Positions 42,861-51,151 of a stretch of DNA of 64,000 nucleotides are shown here, piece by piece. The translations under genes and the position numbers were made by a program. The notes under the pieces were generated by a model, which did not search any database, was not told where the DNA came from, and was given only the letters and a program-made list of their open reading frames with translations. The DNA comes from Senegalia massiliensis. GTDB taxonomy: Bacteria; Bacillota; Clostridia; Tissierellales; SIT17. Where the stretch lies: contig NZ_LR130785.1 of assembly GCF_900626135.1 (NCBI RefSeq), positions 839,241 to 903,240 of the forward strand. The letters are read 5' to 3'. The stretch's first letter is position 1, and every line of letters starts with the position of its first letter.

Positions 42861-44462
42861 ATGAATAAAAAAGTTTTGATTTTATTTTTAATTTTAGTAA
42901 TATCCACTTCATTTATTTTTATAGCATGTGGAGATGAAAATTCATCAGATGAAAAACAAAATCAAGAAGTTTCAAAAAATGAAAAAAAAGATGAGGGAGA
43001 AAAAGTAGAAGGTGGTCAAATGATATTTAGAGTTAGTTCAGATTCTAGAGTTATTCATCCTTTATATGGTAATGATAGGACAACCTTAACTTTAGTAAAT
43101 CACATATTTGCTCCTCTTTATAATTTAAAAGGTGAGGATATAGATTATTGGTTAGCAGAAAAGGTTGAACCATCTGAAGATTACTTATCATATAAAGTTA
43201 AATTAAAGGATGAACTTACTTGGCATGATGGTGAAGTTTTAAATGCTGATGATTTAGTTTTTACATTTAATACTATTATGGATAAACAACAAGGAAGTCA
43301 TTTAAGGGATAGTTTTGTGACTACAAAAGGTGAAGTTAAAATAGAAAAAGTAGATGATTTAACTGTTAAATTTATATTACCAGAAGTTCAAATTGGATTT
43401 TTGGACACTATAGGTGGAATAAGAATGTTCCCAGAACATGTATATGGAGATATAGAAAATATTCAAACAAGTGATTTGAATAATAATCCAATTGGTTCAG
43501 GTGCATTTAAATTTGAAGAAAGAAAATCAGGTGAATCTATAACTCTTTCTAAATTCGATAATTTCTTTAAAGGTGCTCCTCATTTAGATAATGTGGTATA
43601 TAGAGTAATTCCTGAGACATCTTCAGCAGAAATTGCACTTCAAAATGGGGAAATAGATGCTATGAGCATAACTGCTGATAAGGTGGAAAAATTTGAAAAA
43701 GATAAGAGTATTTTAGCATTTGATGAAGATAGAGTAGATTACATAATATTTAATCAAAATGGTGGTAAACTTGATAATGAAAATTTAAGAAAAGCAATTG
43801 CTTATGCACTAGATAGAGATGAATTATTAAAAGCAAATTATTTATCTACTGATTATGCAAAGCCTGCTTATTCATTTTTTGCAGATAAAACACTTTATAA
43901 AACAGATGATGTTGAAAAGTATGAATATAATATAGAAAAAGCAAAAGAGTTATTAAAAGAAAGTGGTCTTAAGGATATCAATTTAACTATGGTGTATAGA
44001 GGCAAAGATAATGTTAGAGAACTATTAGTTCAACAATACTTAAAAGAAATTGGAATAAATGTAGAACTTAAAGCTATGGATATGGCATCATTTTTTAATG
44101 CTTTATTTGAAAAAGAACATCAAGATGAATATGATTTAGCTTTCAATGGCTATATATATGGTAAAGAACCATCCACATATGCACAAGTATTTAAAGCTGA
44201 AAGTATGAATAATGTAAGTGGATATAAAAATGAAGAAGTCGATAAATTATGGGATGAAGCTGCAAAGGAAAAAGATTCAGGTAAAAGAGAAAAATTATAT
44301 GAAAAAATTCAAAAAGAAATAATAAAAGATGCTGCAATGTATCCTATAGATTATGGATATGCCATAGTTGCAGTAAATCCAAAATTCAAAGGATTGGAAG
44401 ATGCAGCTCCAGCTCCTATTCATATGTTTGATGATTTATCTCAAATATACATGGTTGAATAA
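42861..44462 (+). CDS. Family 5 substrate-binding lipoprotein (peptide/nickel type)
   Basis: 533 residues. Signal peptide with lipobox FIAC (Cys ~23), then a low-complexity Glu/Lys linker. VKLKDELTWHDGEVLNADDLVFTF is the SBP_bac_5 hallmark region (WHDG-x4-ADDVV-F), and LRKAIAYALDRDEL near the middle is the second. ATG 42861 with GGGGG upstream; the ATG at 42813 has no ribosome site. It delivers oligopeptides, opines or nickel complexes to the permease encoded next. The substrate cannot be assigned from sequence. Confidence 0.88.
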   Translation: MNKKVLILFLILVISTSFIFIACGDENSSDEKQNQEVSKNEKKDEGEKVEGGQMIFRVSSDSRVIHPLYGNDRTTLTLVNHIFAPLYNLKGEDIDYWLAEKVEPSEDYLSYKVKLKDELTWHDGEVLNADDLVFTFNTIMDKQQGSHLRDSFVTTKGEVKIEKVDDLTVKFILPEVQIGFLDTIGGIRMFPEHVYGDIENIQTSDLNNNPIGSGAFKFEERKSGESITLSKFDNFFKGAPHLDNVVYRVIPETSSAEIALQNGEIDAMSITADKVEKFEKDKSILAFDEDRVDYIIFNQNGGKLDNENLRKAIAYALDRDELLKANYLSTDYAKPAYSFFADKTLYKTDDVEKYEYNIEKAKELLKESGLKDINLTMVYRGKDNVRELLVQQYLKEIGINVELKAMDMASFFNALFEKEHQDEYDLAFNGYIYGKEPSTYAQVFKAESMNNVSGYKNEEVDKLWDEAAKEKDSGKREKLYEKIQKEIIKDAAMYPIDYGYAIVAVNPKFKGLEDAAPAPIHMFDDLSQIYMVE

Positions 44463-44465
44463 TAT

Positions 44466-44494
44466 AAAAGACAGTTCATTCTGAGCTGTCTTTT
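44466..44494 (+). terminator. Intercistronic hairpin after the binding-protein gene
   Basis: AAAAGACAG-t-TCA/TGA-g-CTGTCTTTT with a short loop and a T4 end. Partial terminator or 3' stabiliser, which would raise the binding-protein to permease ratio. Confidence 0.6.
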
Positions 44495-44520
44495 AAAATT
44501 AATTTGAAAGTTGGTGAAAT

Positions 44521-45474
44521 ATGACAAATTATATTTTAAAAAGAATACTACAAGGACTTACTATGCTCATTATAATATCTATAATATCTTTTACTTTAAT
44601 GCATATGGCACCAGGTGATCCATCAACTAGCTATATTTCGCCTAAGATGAATGCTAGTGAAATACAAGCAGTAAAAGAAAGATTAGGATTAAATGAACCT
44701 ATATATATTCAATACATGAAATGGATTAAAAAAGTACTACAAGGAGATTTAGGATATTCATTAATAGATTTTAAGCCTGTTACACAAATAATAAAATCTC
44801 GACTTCCAGCTACTGTAGGACTTATGGGAAGTTCTTTATTATTATCTTTATTGATTTCTATACCCTTAGGATTATATACAGGAAAGAATAAAGGAAAAAC
44901 TATAGATAATATTATTACCACAATATCTTATATTGGAATATCAATACCAAGTTTTTGGTTTGGAATATTACTTATATATGTATTTGCTTATAAATTAAAT
45001 TTATTACCTAGTGTTGGGATGAGAACTTTAGGAGAACCAGATTCTATACTTGATGTCATAAAACATGGAATATTACCTTGTATTGTTTTAAGTTTTTCTA
45101 GTATATCTATTTATACAAGATATATAAGGACAAGCACTATAGTACAATTAAATGCAAATTATGTTAGAACTGAAGAAGCATATGGATTTTCAAAATATAA
45201 AATCATGTTTAAATATGTACTTAAAAATGTATTACTTCCTATAATTACAATATTAGGTATGAGTTTGCCTAATATTGTAACAGGTGCATTTGTTACAGAA
45301 ACAGTATTTGGGTGGCCAGGAATGGGAAGGCTTGGAGTTGATTCTATATTTAATTATGATTATCCTGTGATAATGGCAACTACAATGCTTACTGCTACAT
45401 TACTTATTATAGGAAATTTAGTTGCAGATATTTTATATGGGATTGTAGATCCAAGAATTAGAAATATGAGGTGA
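44521..45474 (+). CDS. Opp/Dpp/Nik-type ABC permease, B subunit
   Basis: 317 residues, six helices. HMAPGDPSTSYI at the N-terminus and the EAA-like loop RTEEAYGFSKYKIMFKYVLKN, then TETVFGWPGMGRL, are hallmarks of DppB/OppB/NikB. GAAAGTTGGTG site. Second gene of the five-gene importer. Confidence 0.9.
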   Translation: MTNYILKRILQGLTMLIIISIISFTLMHMAPGDPSTSYISPKMNASEIQAVKERLGLNEPIYIQYMKWIKKVLQGDLGYSLIDFKPVTQIIKSRLPATVGLMGSSLLLSLLISIPLGLYTGKNKGKTIDNIITTISYIGISIPSFWFGILLIYVFAYKLNLLPSVGMRTLGEPDSILDVIKHGILPCIVLSFSSISIYTRYIRTSTIVQLNANYVRTEEAYGFSKYKIMFKYVLKNVLLPIITILGMSLPNIVTGAFVTETVFGWPGMGRLGVDSIFNYDYPVIMATTMLTATLLIIGNLVADILYGIVDPRIRNMR

Positions 45475-45478
45475 TTTG

Positions 45479-46318
45479 ATGTATATTAAATTAATGAAAG
45501 GATTAAAAAATCAAATATTTAGCAATAGATTAGGCAAATTTGCTTTTTTTATAATAATTACTTTTACTGTTATATCTATATTTGCATTTTTATCGCCTTA
45601 TGATCCAAATAAAATAGATATGGCATCTAGATTTACATCACCTAATATAAAAAATATATTTGGTACCGATATAATGGGAAGAGATTATTTTACTAGAATA
45701 TTATATGGAGGAAGGATATCTTTAAGTGTTGGTTTTTTGTCTATGTTAATTTCTACAATAATTGGAACTATAGTTGGTTCTATAAGTGGGTACTTTGAAG
45801 GAAAAATTGATTCATTTTTAATGAGAACAGTAGATATACTTATGTCAATACCAAGCTTTTTTATAATATTAATTTTAAATGCTTACCTTAAACCTAGTAT
45901 GGGAATAATAATTTCAGTAATAGGATTACTTGGATGGATGACAACAGCAAGATTAGTGCGTGCAGAAACACTTAGCATAAAAAGTAGTGAATATGTATTG
46001 TATGCGAAAAGTTTAGGAATATCAAATTTTAAAATAATAAAAAAACATATAATACCAAATGTATTACCTACAATTATAGTGGCAGCTACTTTAAGTATAG
46101 CTAGTGCAATACTCATTGAATCTTCACTTAGTTTTTTAGGTATGGGTGTACAAGCTCCTGATGCTTCTTGGGGAAGTATGTTAAGTAACTCTCAAGGGTA
46201 TATAGATGAAGCACCATATTTAGGAATTTTTCCTGGTATATTTATATTACTTACAGTTCTTAGTTTTAATATATTAGGAGATGTTATTAGAAATACACTG
46301 GATTCAAGGGGAGAATAA
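45479..46318 (+). CDS. Opp/Dpp/Nik-type ABC permease, C subunit
   Basis: 279 residues, six helices. FGTDIMGRDYFTRILYGGRISL is the OppC/DppC-type entry block and YAKSLGISNFKIIKKHIIPN the EAA loop; SSLSFLGMGVQAPDASWG is the C-terminal hallmark. ATG 45479 follows GAGGTGATT which overlaps the preceding stop. Confidence 0.9.
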   Translation: MYIKLMKGLKNQIFSNRLGKFAFFIIITFTVISIFAFLSPYDPNKIDMASRFTSPNIKNIFGTDIMGRDYFTRILYGGRISLSVGFLSMLISTIIGTIVGSISGYFEGKIDSFLMRTVDILMSIPSFFIILILNAYLKPSMGIIISVIGLLGWMTTARLVRAETLSIKSSEYVLYAKSLGISNFKIIKKHIIPNVLPTIIVAATLSIASAILIESSLSFLGMGVQAPDASWGSMLSNSQGYIDEAPYLGIFPGIFILLTVLSFNILGDVIRNTLDSRGE

Positions 46319-46319
46319 A

Positions 46320-47291
46320 ATGAATAATATATTAAAAGTAAAAAATTTAAAGACATCTTTCTTCACAAGAAATGGAGAAGTACAAGCTGTTAGAGGAATA
46401 AGCTTTAATGTTAAACAAGGAGAAGTTTTAGGAATAGTTGGAGAGTCTGGTAGTGGTAAAAGTGTTACTTCAATGTCTATAATGGGGCTTATAAAAAAGT
46501 CTGGTAAAATAAAAGATGGAGATATAACATTTAAAGGTGAAAATATAAAAAATTATTCTCAAAAAAAATTAAGAAATATAAGAGGAAACGAAATATCAAT
46601 GATATTTCAAGATCCAATGACTTCTTTAAATCCTGTTTATACTGTTGGGGAACAAATGTCAGATATTTTAATTAAAAACAAAGGATTAAATAAAAAACAA
46701 GCTAGGATTGAAGTAATAAAATATTTGGAAGCGGTTGGAATATCATCACCAGAAACTAGAATAGATAATTATCCTCATGAATTTAGTGGGGGAATGAGAC
46801 AACGTGTTATGATTGCTATGGCATTATCCTGTAAACCTAAGTTACTCATAGCAGATGAGCCTACTACAGCTTTAGACGTTACAATTCAAGCACAAATATT
46901 AGATTTAATGAAAGAACTAAAACATAAAACTAATACATCTACAATTATAATAACTCATGATTTAGGAGTGGTTGCAGAAATTTGTGATAGAATAATTGTA
47001 ATGTATGGTGGACTTATAATGGAAGAAGGCACAGTAAGAGAAATATTTTATAATACTAATCATCCCTATACCAAAGGACTTTTAAATTCTATACCTAAGA
47101 TTGGAAAAGAAGAAAAACTTTTACCAATAGAAGGATTTCCACCTAATTTATTAAATCCACCCAAAGGTTGCCCATTTTATGAGAGATGTAATTTTAGAAT
47201 GGATATTTGTAAAGAAAAAAGACCAGATACTTTTAATCTTTCTGATACTCATAAATCTATGTGTTTTTTAAATAGAAAGGTGGGAATTTAG
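46320..47291 (+). CDS. Opp/Dpp-type ABC ATPase, D subunit
   Basis: 323 residues. Walker A GESGSGKSVTS, Q-loop FQDPMTSLNP, signature FSGGMRQRV, Walker B LLIADEPTTALD, switch His THDLGV, and the C-terminal oligopeptide/dipeptide domain with CPFYERCNFRMDIC, whose cysteines may bind an Fe-S cluster. Start ATG 46320, 1 bp after the previous stop, with GGGGAG in its end. Confidence 0.92.
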   Translation: MNNILKVKNLKTSFFTRNGEVQAVRGISFNVKQGEVLGIVGESGSGKSVTSMSIMGLIKKSGKIKDGDITFKGENIKNYSQKKLRNIRGNEISMIFQDPMTSLNPVYTVGEQMSDILIKNKGLNKKQARIEVIKYLEAVGISSPETRIDNYPHEFSGGMRQRVMIAMALSCKPKLLIADEPTTALDVTIQAQILDLMKELKHKTNTSTIIITHDLGVVAEICDRIIVMYGGLIMEEGTVREIFYNTNHPYTKGLLNSIPKIGKEEKLLPIEGFPPNLLNPPKGCPFYERCNFRMDICKEKRPDTFNLSDTHKSMCFLNRKVGI

Positions 47292-48260
47292 ATGAAAGAG
47301 CCTTTAATTGAAATAAAAAATCTTAAAAAATATTTTGAGGTAAAAAATAGCTTTTTTAAAAGCAATGAATTTGTAAAAGCAGTTGATAATGTCAGCTTTA
47401 ATATATACAAAGGAGAGACTTTTGGACTTGTAGGAGAATCTGGATGTGGCAAATCTACTATTGGTAGGACTATTACTAGATTGTATAAACCTACAGAGGG
47501 AAAAATAATATTTAATGGTAATGATATTTCTCACATGAAAGAAAGGGATTTAAAGAAACATAGAAAAGATATGCAAATAATATTTCAAGATCCCTTTGCA
47601 TCTTTAAATCCTTATATGAGTGTAGGGGATATTATAAATGAGCCACTTGAGATACTTAATATAAGTAAAAAAGATAGATTTAATATTATATATGATTTGT
47701 TAGAAAAAGTAGGATTAAATAAAGGGGATATAGATAGATATCCTGGAGAATTCAGTGGTGGACAAAGACAGAGGATAGGTATAGCAAGAGCCCTATCTGT
47801 AAAACCTAAATTTATATTATGTGATGAACCAACTTCTGCATTGGACGTATCCATACAAGCTCAAGTTATAAATATATTAAAAAATTTACAAGATGAGTTT
47901 GGTTTGACATATTTATTTATATCTCATGATTTATCTATGGTAAATCATATTTCAGATAGAATAGGTGTAATGTATTTAGGAAAATTAGTTGAAGTAAATA
48001 CAAGTGATAATTTATATAAAGATCCACTTCATCCATATACAAAAGCATTATTATCATCTATACCAATAGCAGATCCTGATTTAGCTAAGAATAGAAATAG
48101 AGAAATACTTACAGGTGATGTGCCAAGTCCAATTAATCCTCCAAGGGGTTGTAGATTTAAAACTAGGTGTAAATATAAAATAGATAAATGTGAATATATA
48201 GAACCAGAACTTAGAGAAATAAAAAAAGGACATAGCGTAGCTTGTCATCTAACTATATAA
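47292..48260 (+). CDS. Opp/Dpp-type ABC ATPase, F subunit
   Basis: 322 residues. Walker A GESGCGKSTIG, FQDPFASLNP, FSGGQRQRIG, ILCDEPTSALD, SHDLSM, and the C-terminal GCRFKTRCKYKIDKC cluster. The ATG directly follows the D-subunit stop; AGGTGGG site. Completes the importer with order binding protein-B-C-D-F. Confidence 0.92.
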   Translation: MKEPLIEIKNLKKYFEVKNSFFKSNEFVKAVDNVSFNIYKGETFGLVGESGCGKSTIGRTITRLYKPTEGKIIFNGNDISHMKERDLKKHRKDMQIIFQDPFASLNPYMSVGDIINEPLEILNISKKDRFNIIYDLLEKVGLNKGDIDRYPGEFSGGQRQRIGIARALSVKPKFILCDEPTSALDVSIQAQVINILKNLQDEFGLTYLFISHDLSMVNHISDRIGVMYLGKLVEVNTSDNLYKDPLHPYTKALLSSIPIADPDLAKNRNREILTGDVPSPINPPRGCRFKTRCKYKIDKCEYIEPELREIKKGHSVACHLTI

Positions 48261-48276
48261 GATTAGTATAAAATAA

Positions 48277-48312
48277 AGAAGATCTATTATTAAATTTAAT
48301 AATAGATCTTCT
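48277..48312. terminator. Bidirectional terminator between importer and metal operon
   Basis: A 36-nt perfect palindrome, AGAAGATCTATTATTAAA and complement, between the F-subunit gene and the convergent Met/His-rich gene. Confidence 0.72.
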
Positions 48313-48349
48313 CATAATATTCATATGAAATTATAGATAATTATTAATA

Positions 48350-48730
48350 TTAATGACAGTTTTCAGCTCCACCCATTGAATTATGCATTTCTATCATTTC
48401 ATCTTTAGTGTAGCTTTCCATCATATCACCCATATGATCATATCCATTTTCTTTCATTATTTTAGTCATTTTTTCATAATCTTCATCAGTGATATTGTTC
48501 ATAAATTCATCCATTTTTTCATAATCACCATTTTCTACTGATTCAGCAATATCTTCATATCCATTTTCTTTCATTATATCAAGCATATCATCATGAACAG
48601 ATTCTCCTTGATAGTCGTAATTTCTCATATGTGAAAAATGACCATCAAATCTATCAGCATATACAAATCCAGTTAAGGCAAGTATTGAAATTATCGCTAA
48701 AACCATAAATAAGATACTTTTTTTCTTCAT
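48350..48730 (-). CDS. Met/His-rich secreted protein of the metal operon
   Basis: 126 residues: N-terminal hydrophobic segment (about 4-24) ending in VYADR, consistent with a cleavable signal peptide. The mature part is acidic with two similar repeats, LDIMKENGYEDIAESV (about 50-65) and TKIMKENGYDHMGDMM (about 88-103), and is rich in Met, His and Asp near the C-terminus, finishing ENCH. No family recognised. Met/His spacing and the operon partners suggest extracytoplasmic Cu+/Ag+ binding (inference). AAAGGAG site; last gene of the leftward operon. Confidence 0.7.
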   Translation of the reverse strand: MKKKSILFMVLAIISILALTGFVYADRFDGHFSHMRNYDYQGESVHDDMLDIMKENGYEDIAESVENGDYEKMDEFMNNITDEDYEKMTKIMKENGYDHMGDMMESYTKDEMIEMHNSMGGAENCH

Positions 48731-48754
48731 TTTTTTCTCTCCTTTTAAATTATA

Positions 48755-48979
48755 TTATTGACTCTCTTTGTCATGTTCTCCATGACAAGACTTATGCCCA
48801 CCTCCTCTCATCATAAACATCATTATCCCTATATGAGAGATAAAATATAATAATAAAACAGGAAATCTTCCACTTTTATTAGTAATTCCAATTGCAGGTA
48901 AAGCTACTAATAGTATTATTGGTAATAAACAACATGCAAGCATGATAAGGGATAATTTTTTACTTTGATTTTTTTCCAT
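48755..48979 (-). CDS. DUF2933-like small metal-associated membrane protein
   Basis: 74 residues: MLACCLLPIILLVALPAIG (Cys pair inside helix 1), a second helix YFISHIGIMMFMM with His and Met, and a Cys/His tail GGGHKSCHGEHDKE. The CC-LLP helix followed by H-x(n)-MM resembles DUF2933 proteins found in copper and mercury resistance loci. GAGGAG site. Probably handles metal at the membrane (inference). Confidence 0.6.
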   Translation of the reverse strand: MEKNQSKKLSLIMLACCLLPIILLVALPAIGITNKSGRFPVLLLYFISHIGIMMFMMRGGGHKSCHGEHDKESQ

Positions 48980-48998
48980 AAGTTACTCCTCTCTAGCA

Positions 48999-49391
48999 TT
49001 AAAATGATAATATATCAATATTTTCTTCATTTTTTTCATTTGTTGCTTCTAAACTAACAACTATTTTATTTGGAAGACAAACTATAGTCTCTTTAGACTT
49101 TTCTATCCATCCTGTTTCTGAACAAATTTTTCTAGGACAAATATCATCATTCATTTTTAGCATTCTAACTTTACCATTTTTAACTTCTAAAAATCCTTCT
49201 TCTTTACCAAAGTTAAAGTTATATGTTTCATTTATATTTTCATTTATCTCTATTTCTTTTACTATTTTACTATCAACTTGTATTATAATATTTTTTTCAT
49301 CTATATTTTTATTTAATATTTTAGCTGAAATTAAACTTATTATGGAAATAATCAAAAGAGTTATAATTATTACCATATCTCCCTTTTTCAT
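48999..49391 (-). CDS. NusG domain II protein
   Basis: 130 residues: membrane anchor about 7-24, then a domain with CPRKICSETGWIEKSKETIVCLPNK, the signature of NusG domain II proteins (conserved C-x3-C-x2-GWI and IVCLPN). Such proteins are anchored on the outer face of the membrane in anaerobes and are often linked to metal or thiol genes. The ATG overlaps the TGA of the upstream mini-gene by 4 bp (ATGA). Confidence 0.82.
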   Translation of the reverse strand: MKKGDMVIIITLLIISIISLISAKILNKNIDEKNIIIQVDSKIVKEIEINENINETYNFNFGKEEGFLEVKNGKVRMLKMNDDICPRKICSETGWIEKSKETIVCLPNKIVVSLEATNEKNEENIDILSF

Positions 49392-49528
49392 TTTTTATTA
49401 TATGAGCCATTACTTTTTTGGTTTAATTCACAGCAATCCATTCTACCACTACCAAAATCTTTTTTATTTGTATCAGCTAGTTTTTCTATAAATTTTTGAA
49501 ATATATTTTTCTTCTTTTTATTTTTCAT
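49388..49528 (-). CDS. 46-residue LDCC-motif-type putative metal-binding protein
   Basis: A short frame with AAGGAGATGTTACA before ATG 49528. The product is Lys-rich at the N-terminus (KKKKNIFQKFIEKLAD) followed by DFGSGRMDCCELNQK. This matches the layout of the mini-proteins named for an L-D-C-C motif (F-G-S-G-x-L-D-CC), with Met in place of Leu. Its stop overlaps the start of the NusG-II gene, so the assignment as first gene of the leftward operon is solid. The vicinal cysteines suggest soft-metal binding. Confidence 0.75.
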   Translation of the reverse strand: MKNKKKKNIFQKFIEKLADTNKKDFGSGRMDCCELNQKSNGSYNKK

Positions 49529-49550
49529 TGTAACATCTCCTTATAATTAT

Positions 49551-49566
49551 TGTGTTATATCACACA
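49551..49566. promoter_or_regulatory. TGTGT-N6-ACACA palindrome in the leader of the leftward metal operon
   Basis: TGTGTTATATCACACA is palindromic except for one pair and has the spacing of CRP/FNR-type sites. It lies between the sigma-54 promoter and the first gene. Binding protein unknown. Confidence 0.35.
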
Positions 49567-49668
49567 GTTATTGTAGTATATCTAACAAATGTTATAGATA
49601 TATAAATCTTTAATATAGCTAAATAATTTATTTCCCTCCTTTTTTTAATAAACTTAACTAAATATAAA

Positions 49669-49685
49669 CGCAATAATTATGCCAA
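49669..49685 (-). promoter_or_regulatory. Sigma-54 promoter of the leftward metal operon
   Basis: On the minus strand TTGGCATAATTATTGCG matches the -24/-12 consensus (TGGCA-N5-6-TTGC): GG and GC separated by exactly 10 nt. Predicted start near 49658, giving a leader of ~130 nt before the LDCC-type gene. The adjacent NtrC-type activator gene supports it. Confidence 0.75.
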
Positions 49686-49739
49686 ATATATATTTTTTTA
49701 AAAAATTATGATAAAGTAATTTTATAGTGAGGTGATTGT

Positions 49740-51137
49740 ATGAATAAAAAAATTAAAGATATGATTTATATTAGTATAATGATAATTATAATAACATTTT
49801 TTCATTATTTTAGCCTATCTTCAGAATGGGGTGTTCATGATTTTTATAGGAGACTATATTATATTCCCATTATACTTGCTGCTTTTAAATTTAGACTTAG
49901 AGGTGGAATTATAACACCAATAGTTATATCTTTGTTATATGCACCACATTTATTTATATATTTTGGAGAAATAGATATTAAAATATTAAATCAATTTTTA
50001 GAAATAATCATGTTTTCATTGATTGGTATTACTACAGGATTTTTAGTTGGATCAGACTATAGAAAACAAAAGTTATTACAATATCAAATAGAAAAATTAA
50101 CTGATTTAGAAAATTATACTCAAAATATTTTAAACAGTATAACAAATGTTTTAATATCTGTAGATAAAGAACTTAATATTAAATCTATTAATAAAGAGGG
50201 AAAGAAACTATTAGAAAAAACTGAAAAGCAGTTTATTGGTAAAAGTGCAAGTGAAATTTTTATTGAGCATAATAAAATAGAAAAGGTTTTACAAGAAGTA
50301 ATGGATAGAGGAAACAAAAAGATTAATATAGAGACACAACTTAAAGTTAAAAATAGAAATATATTAGATGTTAATTTATTAGCTTATCCACTTAAAAATA
50401 TTAATGGTGATATTGAAGGTGTTGTAATAATTTTAGAAAATATTTCCGAAATAAAAAAATTAGAAAAACAAATAAGAAGAACAGAAAAATTATCAGCTAT
50501 AGGAGAATTAGCATCAGGTGTGGCACATGAAATAAGAAACCCTATGGGAATAATAAAGACTATTTCTCAAACAATGCATTCCGAAACAGAAGATGAAGAT
50601 TTCAAAGAAGGATTAAGTATAATTAATCATGAGATAAATAGAGCAAATGATGTTATAAAAGAACTTTTGAATTTTGCAAAACCTAAAATAAATGATAAAA
50701 AAAATATAAATCTAAATAAATTAATAAATGACATAGTATTAATAACAAAAAAATATGCAAAACAACATAATGTTTCCATAGACTATAATCTAGAAAAAGT
50801 AAAGGATATATTAGCAGATGAAGAAAAACTAAAACAAGCTTTTATAAATATAATATTTAATTCAATTCAAGCAATGCCCAAAGGAGGAGAATTAGATATA
50901 AGTTTAGTAGAAGAAAAAAGTAACTTTGTAATAGCATTTAAAGACACAGGTGTTGGCATATCTAAAGAAAAAATAGAAAAAATATTTGAGCCATTTTTTA
51001 CAACTAAAGATAAAGGAACAGGCCTTGGTCTTTCAATTACACATAGTATAATAGAAGAACATAATGGATATATAGAAATAAATAGTGAGATTAATAAAGG
51101 AACAGAAATGAAAATTTATTTGCCTAAAATAAATTAA
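49740..51137 (+). CDS. Membrane-bound NtrB-type sensor histidine kinase with PAS domain
   Basis: 465 residues: four helices in the first ~105 residues containing FYRRLYYIPIILAAFKFRLRGG (a conserved membrane sensor block), a coiled stretch, a PAS domain about 125-235, HisKA with GVAHEIRNPMG (phospho-accepting H263), and HATPase_c with NIIFNSIQAMP (N box), DTGVGI and KGTGLGLSI. It pairs with the NtrC-like regulator 14 bp downstream. The signal is probably copper or another soft metal judging from the two flanking operons (inference). GAGGTG site. Confidence 0.9.
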   Translation: MNKKIKDMIYISIMIIIITFFHYFSLSSEWGVHDFYRRLYYIPIILAAFKFRLRGGIITPIVISLLYAPHLFIYFGEIDIKILNQFLEIIMFSLIGITTGFLVGSDYRKQKLLQYQIEKLTDLENYTQNILNSITNVLISVDKELNIKSINKEGKKLLEKTEKQFIGKSASEIFIEHNKIEKVLQEVMDRGNKKINIETQLKVKNRNILDVNLLAYPLKNINGDIEGVVIILENISEIKKLEKQIRRTEKLSAIGELASGVAHEIRNPMGIIKTISQTMHSETEDEDFKEGLSIINHEINRANDVIKELLNFAKPKINDKKNINLNKLINDIVLITKKYAKQHNVSIDYNLEKVKDILADEEKLKQAFINIIFNSIQAMPKGGELDISLVEEKSNFVIAFKDTGVGISKEKIEKIFEPFFTTKDKGTGLGLSITHSIIEEHNGYIEINSEINKGTEMKIYLPKIN

Positions 51138-51151
51138 AGGAGGATTTATTC

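Noticed and set aside
42861-48260. Nickel-specific (Nik) importer
   Set aside because: No His-rich or Ni-site feature is readable in the binding protein; peptide, opine or metal-chelate uptake are equally possible, so only the general family is given.
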